Positions 45,162-53,804 of a DNA stretch of 64,000 nt are shown here, piece after piece. A program made the translations under genes and the position numbers. The stretch spans positions 4,318,001 through 4,382,000 of the forward strand of contig NC_017249.1 in assembly GCF_000284375.1 (NCBI RefSeq). The letters run 5' to 3'. The first letter of the stretch is position 1. Each line of letters begins with the position of its first letter. Origin of the DNA: Bradyrhizobium japonicum USDA 6. GTDB lineage: Bacteria; Pseudomonadota; Alphaproteobacteria; Rhizobiales; Xanthobacteraceae. The notes beneath the pieces were generated by a model. It ran no database searches. It was not told the origin of the DNA and saw nothing but the letters and a program-made list of their open reading frames with translations.

Positions 45162-46859
45162 ATGAGCTTTTTGAACAATCTGAAAATCGTGTGGAAGGTC
45201 GCACTGATTGTGGCGGTGATGGGATGCGCCATGCTTGCCGTCGCCGGGTTCGCGGCGCGCGAACTTTCCGCGACCGTCGACGGATTTGCCGAACTCTCCG
45301 CCTCGCAATCCTCCGCGCTCAACCTGACGCGCGCCCAGCGCCGCGCCGAGACCTACCATGCGGCGCTCTATGCGGTCTTCACCGAAGCGACGGAAGCAGG
45401 CAACGCTGGCCGTCTCAAGATCGCGAACCAGAACCGCAGCGAAATCGGCCAGTATCTCGATGCGGCCGTGCAGGACGACCCGTCGCGCGCCAGCCAGGTC
45501 AAGAGCATCGGGGACCAGCTGAAGGCCGCGTTCGCCAGCTGCGATCCGGTACTCCAGGCCGGCGCGCAGGCAAGCGGCGTGGAGGAGAACGCCAAGGCCG
45601 CCGAACGTGCGCACAAGGAGTGCGATCCGGTGCTGGACGCGGCCCTCGCACGCATCGTCCAGTTCGTGACCGAGTCCGCACAGGTGGTCAGCAACCGCAA
45701 GGAAGCCATCAACCGCGACGCGAGGTCCGCGACCTGGACCGTGATCGGCGTCAGCGCCGGCGGCCTGATCGTCGGCATCGCGATCGCGCTGTTCATCGGC
45801 CTCAATGCGATGTCCCGGCCGATCGCCCGGCTCAAGCTCGCCATGGAGGGTCTCGCCCGCAACGATCTCAAGACCGAGGTGCCCGAGAAGGACCGGAGCG
45901 ACGAGATCGGCGACATGGCCAGGACCGTCGAAGTGTTCAAGACCAATGCGCTCGAGGTCGAACGCCTCAAGGCTGCGCAGCTCGATATCGAGAAGCAGGC
46001 TGCCGAGCAACGCCGCCGTGACATGGTCAACCTGGCCGACGGCTTCGAACGTGCGGTCGGCGAGATCATCGAGACGGTGGGCTCGGCGTCCACCGAGCTC
46101 GAAGCGTCGTCCTCGACGCTGGCCACCACCGCGCAGCGCGCGCAGGAACTGACCTCGGTGGTCGCGGTCGCCTCGGGTGAAGCCACCGGCAACGTGCAGT
46201 CGGTTGCGACCGCGACGGAGGAGCTGTCGTCCTCGGTCAACGAGATCAGCCGGCAGGTGCAGGAATCCGCGCGGATGGCGGGCGAGGCCGTCACCCAGGC
46301 GCGCACCACGACCGAGCGGGTCAGCGAGCTCTCGATCGCGGCGACGCGGATCGGCGATGTCGTCGAGCTGATCAACACCATTGCCGGCCAGACCAACTTG
46401 CTGGCGCTGAACGCCACGATCGAGGCGGCTCGTGCCGGCGAGGCCGGCCGCGGCTTCGCGGTCGTCGCCTCCGAGGTGAAGACGCTGGCCGAGCAGACCG
46501 CGAAAGCGACCGGCGAGATCAGCCAGCAGATTTCCGGCATCCAGACCGCGACCCAGGAATCCGTCAACGCGATCCGCGACATTTCCGCGACGATCGAGCG
46601 GCTATCGGAGGTGTCGTCGACCATTGCCGCGGCGGTCGAGGAGCAGGGCGCCGCGACCCAGGAGATCTCGCGCAACGTGCAGCAGGCCGCTCACGGCACC
46701 CAGCAGGTCTCCACCAACATCACCGACGTGCAGCGCGGCGCGGCCGAGACCGGCTCGGCGTCCTCGCAGGTGCTTTCGACCGCAAAGATGCTGGCGACCG
46801 ACAGCAACCGGCTGAAGGACGAAGTCGGAAAATTCTTGCGGACCGTGCGCGCGGCGTAG
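45162..46859 (+). CDS. methyl-accepting chemotaxis protein
   Basis: 565 aa. Membrane helix 1 (about 9-29), a helical periplasmic sensor domain (30-185), membrane helix 2 (about 190-213), HAMP (214-268) and a signalling coiled coil (about 310-560). The hairpin tip is [20 protein letters not shown], strictly conserved in MCPs. There is no CheR-binding pentapeptide. The sensor contains the pentapeptide CDPVL twice (Cys127 and Cys154). It senses an unknown ligand and signals to CheA/CheW. Confidence 0.95.
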   Translation: MSFLNNLKIVWKVALIVAVMGCAMLAVAGFAARELSATVDGFAELSASQSSALNLTRAQRRAETYHAALYAVFTEATEAGNAGRLKIANQNRSEIGQYLDAAVQDDPSRASQVKSIGDQLKAAFASCDPVLQAGAQASGVEENAKAAERAHKECDPVLDAALARIVQFVTESAQVVSNRKEAINRDARSATWTVIGVSAGGLIVGIAIALFIGLNAMSRPIARLKLAMEGLARNDLKTEVPEKDRSDEIGDMARTVEVFKTNALEVERLKAAQLDIEKQAAEQRRRDMVNLADGFERAVGEIIETVGSASTELEASSSTLATTAQRAQELTSVVAVASGEATGNVQSVATATEELSSSVNEISRQVQESARMAGEAVTQARTTTERVSELSIAATRIGDVVELINTIAGQTNLLALNATIEAARAGEAGRGFAVVASEVKTLAEQTAKATGEISQQISGIQTATQESVNAIRDISATIERLSEVSSTIAAAVEEQGAATQEISRNVQQAAHGTQQVSTNITDVQRGAAETGSASSQVLSTAKMLATDSNRLKDEVGKFLRTVRAA

Positions 46860-46897
46860 GTGTGTGCGGCGGCACTCGTCCGACGCGCTCACCCCGC

Positions 46898-47011
46898 CTA
46901 ATGCGGAAGCAAGAGGCCGAGCGCGAACACCAACAGCATGGCCGTCATGACGACGGCCGTCACCGCGCCGGCAACGATTTTGGCCTTCTCTTTGCTGGTG
47001 GTGGGGCGCAT
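46898..47011 (-). CDS. tiny single-pass membrane protein
   Basis: 37 aa. MRPTTSKEKAKIVAGA precedes one helix (VTAVVMTAMLLVFALGLLL) ending in PH. The codons are typical for the genome. The RBS is weak. It lies in the gap between the chemoreceptor and the hydrolase. Confidence 0.5.
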   Translation of the reverse strand: MRPTTSKEKAKIVAGAVTAVVMTAMLLVFALGLLLPH

Positions 47012-47085
47012 CGGATGCGCAGGCTACCTGATGTTGAACTTCGGTCCAATCTGCGGTCAGGAGCCATCTTCGTGACCCGCCTCGG

Positions 47086-47847
47086 TCAGGCGGCGAGCCT
47101 TGGCTGGAAGAACCGTGTGACACGATCGATCGCATCGGATGTCATCGGGTCGGTGTCGGAGAAATCAAAGCCGTGGGCTTTGCCTGGATAGGGCACGAAT
47201 TCGGCCTCGGCGCCGACCGACTTGCCGAGCGCGACCAGTTGCCGTCCCTTCGCGACCGGCACATTCCTGTCCGCCTCGCCATGCAATGCGATCAGGGGCG
47301 GCAGATGCTTGACCTTGGCGGCCATGGCGTCGGGCATGCCGCCATAGAGCACCGCGAGCGCGACGATGCGCGTGTCCCGCGCGGCGGTGTCGGCGGCGAC
47401 GTAGCCGCCCAGCGAGAAGCCGAGCAGGCCGATGCGCCCGGAACTGTCGGACCGGCCCAGGATAGCCGTCGCGGTGGCGGAGACCGTGTCGGCCCAATCG
47501 TCGAACCGCGCCGTGTCATAGGCATTGCGGCTCTCATGCGTGCTGGACTTCGGCGTCAGCGCGGCCGTATCAGCCGGTGTCATATAGCGGAGAAAATAGA
47601 CGTCGATGCCCTTGGCGGACAGCGCATCGGCATATCGCTCGTAGGCGCGGAGCCTAAGCTCGATGCCGCGGGACCCGTGCAGCACGATCACGGCAGGGCG
47701 CTTCCCGGCCACCGTCGCCGCGTAACGTGATACAGGCAGGCTGTCATTGCCGGAGGTGACGCTGAACTGTTCGCCTGGTGCACCGTGTGCAGACATAGAC
47801 GTCAGCAGCGCGGCGATGCCGGTCATGGCCGTTCGTCGGGTAATCAT
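47086..47847 (-). CDS. dienelactone hydrolase-family protein, exported
   Basis: 253 aa from ATG 47847. Signal peptide of Tat-like type (MITRRTAMTGIAALLTS). The alpha/beta-hydrolase core has VIVLHGSRG, the nucleophile Ser in LLGFSLGGYVAAD, Asp in LHGEADRNVPV and His in GKAHGFDF: the complete triad. DLH enzymes normally have Cys as nucleophile; Ser makes this an esterase-like branch. Divergent from the methyltransferase gene. Confidence 0.85.
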   Translation of the reverse strand: MITRRTAMTGIAALLTSMSAHGAPGEQFSVTSGNDSLPVSRYAATVAGKRPAVIVLHGSRGIELRLRAYERYADALSAKGIDVYFLRYMTPADTAALTPKSSTHESRNAYDTARFDDWADTVSATATAILGRSDSSGRIGLLGFSLGGYVAADTAARDTRIVALAVLYGGMPDAMAAKVKHLPPLIALHGEADRNVPVAKGRQLVALGKSVGAEAEFVPYPGKAHGFDFSDTDPMTSDAIDRVTRFFQPRLAA

Positions 47848-47934
47848 CAGCGAACTCGCGCGAGGGAGATTTCGGAGGCGACGCTGCGGCTGTATAGTGT
47901 GCTTGCGACGGAATCTTGACGCGAGTCCCGCCCG

Positions 47935-48648
47935 ATGATCGCCAATCGTCCACCCGTCCTCGCCCATGAGCGCTTCGTTGCGGACCGCGAGAACTTTGCC
48001 GGCCTCGATCTCGCCGCCCGGTTCGAGCGGATCGAGCGGACCAACCTGTGGGGCGCGGCCACATCCGTCTCGGGCCTCGGCTCGGAGGACCCGGCGACCG
48101 CCGCGATCCGGGAGGAGCTTCCTCCCCTGCTGCAACGGCTCGGCGCGCGCTCGCTGCTCGATGCGCCGTGCGGCGATGCCGGCTGGATCGGCCGCATCAA
48201 GCTCGACCTCGACTATACCGGCATCGACATCGTGCCGTCGCTGATCGAGACCAATCGCCGGCGTGTGGCCGGCGGCGGGTTGTCCGGCCGGTTTCTCGTT
48301 GCCGACGTCACGTGCGATGCGCTGCCGCGTGCGGATGTCATCCTGTGCCGGGACTGCCTGGTTCATTTGAGCTTCGACAACATCGCCCGCGCCGTTGCGC
48401 GCTTTGCTGAGAGCGGCGCGGGCTTCGTGCTGGTCACGACATTTCCCGAATGGGATGAAAATCGCGATTGCGCGGATGGCGATTGGCGCGCGCTGAACAT
48501 GGAGAAGGCACCATTCAACTGGCCGTCGCCGCGCGCGCTGATCAACGAGCGTTGCGAGGAGGGCGGCGGCGGCTGGCGCGACAAGAGCCTCGGGCTTTGG
48601 CCGCTGGATGAATTGCCCGATCGTATCCGCATGGCCACGGCGATGTGA
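47935..48648 (+). CDS. class I SAM-dependent methyltransferase
   Basis: 237 aa. Motif I is SLLDAPCGDAGWIG, motif II YTGIDIVPSLIE and motif III CRDCLVHLSF. The C-terminal part (FNWPSPRALINE, WPLDELP) matches a family of small bacterial methyltransferases that I know only as uncharacterised. Substrate unknown. Confidence 0.85.
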   Translation: MIANRPPVLAHERFVADRENFAGLDLAARFERIERTNLWGAATSVSGLGSEDPATAAIREELPPLLQRLGARSLLDAPCGDAGWIGRIKLDLDYTGIDIVPSLIETNRRRVAGGGLSGRFLVADVTCDALPRADVILCRDCLVHLSFDNIARAVARFAESGAGFVLVTTFPEWDENRDCADGDWRALNMEKAPFNWPSPRALINERCEEGGGGWRDKSLGLWPLDELPDRIRMATAM

Positions 48649-48745
48649 CAGACGCAGGCGGAACTCCATTGCGTCCGCGGTCGCACTGGCGATACACTTC
48701 AGGTTGTGTGATGCGATCTTTGCCTGACGATACCCGGAGAACGCC

Positions 48746-50578
48746 ATGAGGCCGAGTTTTGTCGTAGCGGCTCTGTTGATCTGGTGCTCCGCGCCGGCAC
48801 TGGCGCAGCAGGACGGCGCCGCGCTCTACGCAACCCACTGCGCGCAATGTCACGATGCCGGCGATGCCCAGAACCGCGCGCCCGCGCGCGGCGCCATGCA
48901 GGCGATGTCGTTCGATCACGTGCTGGGGACGCTGACCTCCGGCAGCATGGCCGCGATGGCGAAGGAGCGCAGCGACGACGAGCGTCGCGCGATTGCTGCT
49001 TTCGTCACCGGCAAGACCGCAATCAACAGCGCATCTGACGGGCAGGGCCGCTGCACGCAGCAGATCAGCGGCTTTCCGCAACCGCTCGACGGTCCACGCT
49101 GGAACGGGTGGGGCGTCGACCTCAACAACAGCCGCTTCCAGCCGGCCGATATGGCGGGACTGACCGCGGCACAGGTGCCGCGCCTGCGGCTGAAATGGGC
49201 CTACGCGTTTCCCGGGGCCTCGGTGTCCTTTGCGCCGCCGACGATCGTGGGCGGCCTGCTGTTCATCGGCGGCACCGACCGCAAGGTGCACGCGCTCGAC
49301 GCGCGAACCGGCTGCACGCTGTGGACGTTCGCGATCGATGCGGCGGTGCGCGCCGCCATCACGGTCGCGCCGCTTCCCGGCTCCGATCAGTTCGCGATCT
49401 TCTTCGGTGATTTGCGTGCCAACGCCTATGCCGTGAACGCGCTGACGGGTGCGCTGATCTGGAAGACGAAGGTCGAGGAGCATCCGGCCGCGCGGATCAC
49501 CGGCGCGCCGGTGCTGCATTCCGGCGTTCTCTACGTGCCGGTGTCCTCGCTCGAGGAAGCTGCCGGCTCGCAGGCCTCTTACGAATGCTGCACCTTCCGC
49601 GGCAGCGTGGTGGCGCTGGAGGCCGCGACCGGCAAGCCGGTCTGGCAAGCCTATACGATCCCCGAAGTGCCGCATCCGACCGACAAGAACGCGAAGGGCG
49701 TGCAGCTCTTCGGCCCGTCCGGTGCCGCGATCTGGTCGGCGCCGACGATCGATGTGAAGCGCGGCGCGATCTATGTCGCGACCAGCAATTCCTATTCGAA
49801 TCCGCCATCCGCGACGAGTGACGCCATTCTCGCCTTCGACCTCGCGACGGGAAAGCTGCTCTGGAGCCAGCAGGCCACGCCGAAGGACGCTTATGTCGTG
49901 GCATGCTACGGCGTGGACAAGACCAATTGTCCCGAGGATCACGGACCCGACCACGATTTCGGCCAGTCACCGATCCTGGTGACCCTGCGCGACGGCAGGC
50001 GCGTTCTTGCCATCGCACAGAAATCCGGCGTCGTGCACGGGCTCGATCCCGACGACGGTGGCAAGATCCTGTGGCAGACGCGGATCGGGAAGGGCGGTGC
50101 GCTTGGCGGCAGCGAATGGGGCTCGGCGGCCGATCAGGACCGCATCTATGTCGCGAACTCCGACGTGCGTTTCCTGCGTGACGGCACCAGACGTCTCGAC
50201 TCCACGCAGGGCGGCGGCCTGTTCAGCCTCGATCTCGCCAGCGGGACAGTCGTGATGGAGGTGCCGCCGGTCGCCTGCGGCGACCGTCTCCAATGCAGCC
50301 CCGCGCTTTCGGCGGCGGTGAGCCTGATCCCCGGCGTCGTGTTCTCCGGCGGCGTCAGCGGCTTCCTGCGGGCCTATGCCAGCGACGGCAAGCTGCTCTG
50401 GGAGTTCGACACCGCGCAGGATTACAAGGCCGTCAACGGCGTCCCGGCCCATGGCGGCGCGATCGACGGTCCCGGACCGGTCATCGCCGGCGGCATGCTC
50501 TACACCAATTCCGGCTACGGCCAATGGAGCGGCGTCGCCGGCAACGTGCTGCTGGCGTTCGAGGTGGGGACGGAGTGA
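48746..50578 (+). CDS. cytochrome c - PQQ-propeller fusion dehydrogenase, periplasmic
   Basis: 610 aa. The signal peptide (1-20, ends APALAQ) is followed by an N-terminal c-type haem domain with CAQCH (Cys32-His36). A PQQ-type beta-propeller (about 120-600) follows, with repeated W-docking-like blades (GRTGCTLWTFAIDAAV-like, GALIWKTKVEEHPAARITGA). The adjacent Cys-Cys in YECCTFRGS is typical of quinoprotein dehydrogenases. The order haem-then-propeller is that of polyvinyl-alcohol-dehydrogenase-type quinohaemoproteins. It oxidises an unknown alcohol and passes electrons to its own haem. Confidence 0.88.
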   Translation: MRPSFVVAALLIWCSAPALAQQDGAALYATHCAQCHDAGDAQNRAPARGAMQAMSFDHVLGTLTSGSMAAMAKERSDDERRAIAAFVTGKTAINSASDGQGRCTQQISGFPQPLDGPRWNGWGVDLNNSRFQPADMAGLTAAQVPRLRLKWAYAFPGASVSFAPPTIVGGLLFIGGTDRKVHALDARTGCTLWTFAIDAAVRAAITVAPLPGSDQFAIFFGDLRANAYAVNALTGALIWKTKVEEHPAARITGAPVLHSGVLYVPVSSLEEAAGSQASYECCTFRGSVVALEAATGKPVWQAYTIPEVPHPTDKNAKGVQLFGPSGAAIWSAPTIDVKRGAIYVATSNSYSNPPSATSDAILAFDLATGKLLWSQQATPKDAYVVACYGVDKTNCPEDHGPDHDFGQSPILVTLRDGRRVLAIAQKSGVVHGLDPDDGGKILWQTRIGKGGALGGSEWGSAADQDRIYVANSDVRFLRDGTRRLDSTQGGGLFSLDLASGTVVMEVPPVACGDRLQCSPALSAAVSLIPGVVFSGGVSGFLRAYASDGKLLWEFDTAQDYKAVNGVPAHGGAIDGPGPVIAGGMLYTNSGYGQWSGVAGNVLLAFEVGTE

Positions 50579-50696
50579 GCGCGTCACGGAGTCCCCTGCG
50601 CTGCGTCCGCGACCCGGCTTGTGGTTGCCCTCATCGGCGACGGAGGTGAGTGGCGCTGCACTTTCAATTTGCATTCGGCAATGGGAGGCAAATTCG

Positions 50697-51116
50697 ATGA
50701 TCGAGGCCAGATGCAGTTGCGGCGCTGTTTCACTCTCGCTGCCGGGACCGACCAAGCTGGTGGCAGCCTGTCATTGCATCGACTGCCAGCGGCGAACCGG
50801 GGCACCGTTCGGTGTCGGTGCGTTCTACCCGGTCGAAGCCGTCACGATCTCCGGCGCGCCGAAGGGGTACGTTCGCGCCGCCGCAAGCGGGGGCGAGGTC
50901 CGCTTCTATTTTTGCTCCGATTGCGGCTCGACGGTCTATTGGAAGGCCGACAATCTGCCGGCGATGATCGGCGTTGCCGTCGGCGCCATTGCGGACCCGG
51001 ATTTTCCGGCTCCCGTCAGATCGGTCTTCGAGCAGTCGAAACATGCCTGGGTCGAGATCGGCGGCTCGGGTGTCGAGCACTTCGAACAGAGCAGCGCGCG
51101 GAAGAGTTCAGGCTGA
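50697..51116 (+). CDS. GFA-family (glutathione-dependent formaldehyde-activating-like) protein
   Basis: 139 aa. The zinc cysteines are in ARCSCGAVSL, CHCIDCQRRTG and FCSDCGSTVY, the full pattern of the family. RBS GGGAGG lies 8 bases before ATG 50697. Most members have no proven substrate; the name reflects one enzyme, so I do not assert formaldehyde chemistry. It follows the quinoprotein gene by 118 bases. Confidence 0.92.
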   Translation: MIEARCSCGAVSLSLPGPTKLVAACHCIDCQRRTGAPFGVGAFYPVEAVTISGAPKGYVRAAASGGEVRFYFCSDCGSTVYWKADNLPAMIGVAVGAIADPDFPAPVRSVFEQSKHAWVEIGGSGVEHFEQSSARKSSG

Positions 51117-51162
51117 CGAAGATTTTATGCGAACCATCGCTCGCACCGCAGCCGGTGTTCGG

Positions 51163-51396
51163 TCAGGGACGCTGCCGGATACTTGCGCTGGACGGCGCTC
51201 CTATCGTTGGTATCGGTTCACCGGGAGCAAGGTCGAGCGGCGGGTGAGGCCTGGCCAGTCCTACCGTTCCGGGAGGTGCGTCGTTGCTGGCCGTGCGGGT
51301 ATTGACGCGCTCTAACGTGACCGTCGAGGCGACCACAATGGCGATGGCCAAGGCGACCGCGGATAGGGCTAAGGCTGCTCGATCATTCGGGTCCAT
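51163..51396 (-). CDS. small single-pass membrane protein
   Basis: 77 aa from ATG 51396 (RBS GGAGG 8 bases upstream). One helix (ALALSAVALAIAIVVASTVTL) is followed by a Pro-rich tail (PHPPLDLAPGEPIPTI). Unknown function. Confidence 0.6.
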   Translation of the reverse strand: MDPNDRAALALSAVALAIAIVVASTVTLERVNTRTASNDAPPGTVGLARPHPPLDLAPGEPIPTIGAPSSASIRQRP

Positions 51397-51451
51397 CGCT
51401 AGACCTCCGCGAGACGGCTCTATAGTGCGAGGATAACGCCGAACCGATGAT

Positions 51452-51904
51452 TTGGTTCGGTGGTCGCCGCTGGGTGGCGAGCCGTGGCAATTGACAGGCG
51501 CTTTGATCTGCGCTCGGGGAGGGCGGTGGAAGCACTGCCGCCCGGTGGAGGCCGAGCGCGTCGCTGCCACCGAATCTACAATTTATCGATTTCATACCCC
51601 TAGGGCGGGCGGCGTGGGGTCTAAGGCTCGCCGCCAGCGTACCTCGTCGCTGCCCTGGGAAGGTTCGCACCGAAAAAGGATTAAGTGTTTTCCTATTGTG
51701 CGTGATGACGTCGGATCGCCGACGGCCGCTGGAATAGCCGGCAATAGGAGACCTTCCAAAACGCTGGTGCTGCCAGCTATTGCGGCGAGCGGGCTTGCGA
51801 TCGGCTACCTCGGCGGGCGTCTCGACCGGCGCGCCGGCGTCGAGGACTCGAGCTGCATCAGCGGCAAGCCGTCGATCGCGCTCGTGCATCGTTTCTGCGA
51901 ATAG
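51452..51904 (+). CDS. doubtful open frame; only the 3' third looks coding
   Basis: 150 codons from TTG. The last ~50 residues, LVLPAIAASGLAIGYLGGRL and onward with CISGKPSIALVHRFCE, resemble a small membrane-anchored protein. The stop (51902-51904) sits just before the RBS of the next gene. The N-terminal two thirds look non-coding. The real start may be a GTG near 51765. Confidence 0.3.
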   Translation: MVRWSPLGGEPWQLTGALICARGGRWKHCRPVEAERVAATESTIYRFHTPRAGGVGSKARRQRTSSLPWEGSHRKRIKCFPIVRDDVGSPTAAGIAGNRRPSKTLVLPAIAASGLAIGYLGGRLDRRAGVEDSSCISGKPSIALVHRFCE

Positions 51905-51914
51905 GGAGGGACTC

Positions 51915-52031
51915 ATGCGGAGCTATGTCATCGGCGCCGTGCTCGCGGTCGTGGGGCTGTGGTTCGTGGCTATCCGCGCGCTGATCTTGAGCTGTGGGGA
52001 CGCTAGGTTCTTAGTTCCGGTTCCGCAATGA
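51915..52031 (+). CDS. tiny membrane protein
   Basis: 38 aa with an ideal RBS (AGGGAGG). One helix: MRSYVIGAVLAVVGLWFVAI, then LILSCGDARFLVPVPQ. Unknown function. Confidence 0.6.
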   Translation: MRSYVIGAVLAVVGLWFVAIRALILSCGDARFLVPVPQ

Positions 52032-52066
52032 AGCTCAGTTTAGGCTTGCAAGATAAGTCACCTTGC

Positions 52067-52110
52067 CGCGCGGTGAAAAACCGCGCGACGATGAGTAGCA
52101 TTGCTTTTTT
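52067..52110 (+). terminator. possible terminator after the tiny gene
   Basis: CGCGCGG/CCGCGCG hairpin (52067-52073 with 52081-52087) is followed 17 bases later by TTTTTT. It is too far for a classical intrinsic terminator. Confidence 0.3.
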
Positions 52111-52182
52111 GATCGCCGAGTTCGTTCTTCTTGGAGAGCAGATCTTGTCGATCGTGGATGCGCTCTCGCGAGAGGCCAGCAC

Positions 52183-52317
52183 ATGATTGAGCTTTGGAAC
52201 AACTGGTACGGGACCTTGGCCTCTGTCGAGGCGCTGGCAGCGGTCGTCGTTATTGCCGTGGTGACCGCTGGCATTCTTACGCTAGTTGAGAGTCAGCGGC
52301 ATAGGACAAAACATTGA
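52183..52317 (+). CDS. tiny membrane protein
   Basis: 44 aa from ATG 52183 (AGAGG upstream). MIELWNNWYGTLASVEAL leads into one helix AAVVVIAVVTAGILTLV. Unknown function. Confidence 0.55.
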   Translation: MIELWNNWYGTLASVEALAAVVVIAVVTAGILTLVESQRHRTKH

Positions 52318-52400
52318 TGGGGAGACGTAAACGATCAGCTAGACCAGAGTAGTTCAGCAGGTGATTGGCGCTAAAAAATGCTCCTATGCAGGAGGATCAA

Positions 52401-52772
52401 ATGATCCTTTCTCGTGCAAGTTGGACAAACGGGAATGCTTCTTGGCGGCAAGCATTTTGCACATGCGCGGTGTTGAGCATACTGGTCGTAGCTCCTGCAT
52501 TCTTGTTGATATTCCTGCTGGATTCCCAGCTCGTCTTACCAGCGCTCAGTATTCTGTTTTTCTCAGACGCGATGATCACTGCGGTCTTGGCTTGGGCAAA
52601 GTCGGGAAATGCGACATTAGAAAATGTAACGCTATGGGATGTTGCCGGGGCATTGACCATGCTGGGTTGTGCCGCAGCGATTCTAGGCGAACCAGATCAA
52701 GTGGCACTTCTTTTCGAGCAACCGGTCAGACTACATTCGGACGCGGCTCTAGGCGATAGCGCTAGCCCCTGA
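52401..52772 (+). CDS. small two- to three-helix membrane protein
   Basis: 123 aa from ATG 52401, with AGGAGG 5 bases before. Helices at about 20-42 (CAVLSILVVAPAFLLIFLL), 48-65 and 78-98. The codon usage is less G/C-ending than in the core genes nearby. Unknown function. Confidence 0.65.
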   Translation: MILSRASWTNGNASWRQAFCTCAVLSILVVAPAFLLIFLLDSQLVLPALSILFFSDAMITAVLAWAKSGNATLENVTLWDVAGALTMLGCAAAILGEPDQVALLFEQPVRLHSDAALGDSASP

Positions 52773-52887
52773 TAACCGGCGGCGTTAGGACCCCCGTTTC
52801 TTGGTGGCGGGTATCGGTCAACCGATCCAATAGACGTATGCGATCCCGCTTGCAGCTGCCCATTCCCCTGCGGCGGGGACATGTCCT

Positions 52888-53517
52888 GTGCCTGATTATT
52901 TCGATACAGATGTCCTTAGCGTATTCTTGCAGATCGTTCTGATCGACCTGGTGCTCGCTGGCGATAACGCCATCGTCATCGGTCTTGCTTCAGCCGGACT
53001 TCCTGAGGCGCAACGAAGCAAGGCGATTTTTATCGGTATTGTTGCCGCGACGATACTGCGCGTCCTACTCGCCGGGTTGGCGACGCAAATCCTCCAGATC
53101 GTCGGCCTCTTGCTCGCTGGCGGGATCCTGTTGTTGTGGGTGTGCTGGAAAATGTGGCGAGAGTTGCGCACATCCTCCACAGGACCAGCAGATGCGATGG
53201 ACGCCGCTGGAGCAATTGCAGGCAGCAAAGCTCGCAAAACACTCGCTCAAGCGAGTTGGCAGATTGTCGTGGCCGACGTTTCCATGTCTCTCGACAACGT
53301 TCTGGCCGTGGCAGGGGCAGCACGCGAGCATCCGATGATCTTGATTTTCGGCCTGGGGCTTTCGATCGCGATGATGGGCGTGGCCGCTTCTTTCATTGCG
53401 CGCCTTCTGCAAACTTATCGATGGATTGCTTACGTCGGTCTAGCCGTCATCCTTTATGTGGCGGGTGACATGGTCTTTCGCGGGACGTTGGATGTCATCA
53501 ACGTTGCGTCGATATGA
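52888..53517 (+). CDS. TerC-family membrane protein (YjbE-type)
   Basis: 209 aa from GTG 52888. Six to seven helices. The conserved acidic helix motifs are LVLAGDNAIVIGLA and VADVSMSLDNVLAVAG, the diagnostic TerC pair proposed to bind or export Mn2+ or other metals. It is the last core gene before the integrated element. There is no yybP-ykoY-type leader upstream. Confidence 0.9.
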   Translation: MPDYFDTDVLSVFLQIVLIDLVLAGDNAIVIGLASAGLPEAQRSKAIFIGIVAATILRVLLAGLATQILQIVGLLLAGGILLLWVCWKMWRELRTSSTGPADAMDAAGAIAGSKARKTLAQASWQIVVADVSMSLDNVLAVAGAAREHPMILIFGLGLSIAMMGVAASFIARLLQTYRWIAYVGLAVILYVAGDMVFRGTLDVINVASI

Positions 53518-53593
53518 GACCGATCGCGCCGATGCGGACGTCGGTGAAGTAGATATGCCAGTTCTCCTCGTGCGGATTGTCGAAGCTAAGCGC

Positions 53594-53640
53594 TGGTGCC
53601 GGCTGAGGGGATTGAACCCCCGACCTTCGGTTTACAAAAC
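53594..53640 (-). other. attachment-site core: 3' half of tRNA-Thr(TGT)
   Basis: On the minus strand this is the TTTTGTAAA anticodon-loop end, the T arm (GGGGGTTCAATCCCCTC) and acceptor end GCCGGCACCA. The anticodon-stem partner does not pair (CCAGT against ACCGA), and D arm and 5' acceptor are absent, so it is a fragment, not a gene. It fits an att repeat left by integration into the 3' end of the tRNA. Confidence 0.75.
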
Positions 53641-53804
53641 TGGTCCGACAGTTTTCGCGGGCTTGCCTATTGTTTCTAGAGATGAACAAAATCCCTTGTA
53701 AATAGGCCGTATTCCCTTATCTTGCTTTCACCGTGTTGCCGCGGGATGGCCCTGGTTTTCCGTTCTGGTGGCTTCTCGGTGGCTACTTTTGAGGGAAAGA
53801 CCGA

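Noticed and set aside
52773..52887. yybP-ykoY manganese riboswitch before terC
   Set aside because: Common before TerC genes, but the conserved core of the motif is not seen; only a small GC hairpin near the GTG start.
53594..53668. Intact tRNA gene
   Set aside because: Acceptor, T arm and anticodon loop are present but the anticodon stem does not pair and the D arm and 5' end are missing; it is an att fragment.
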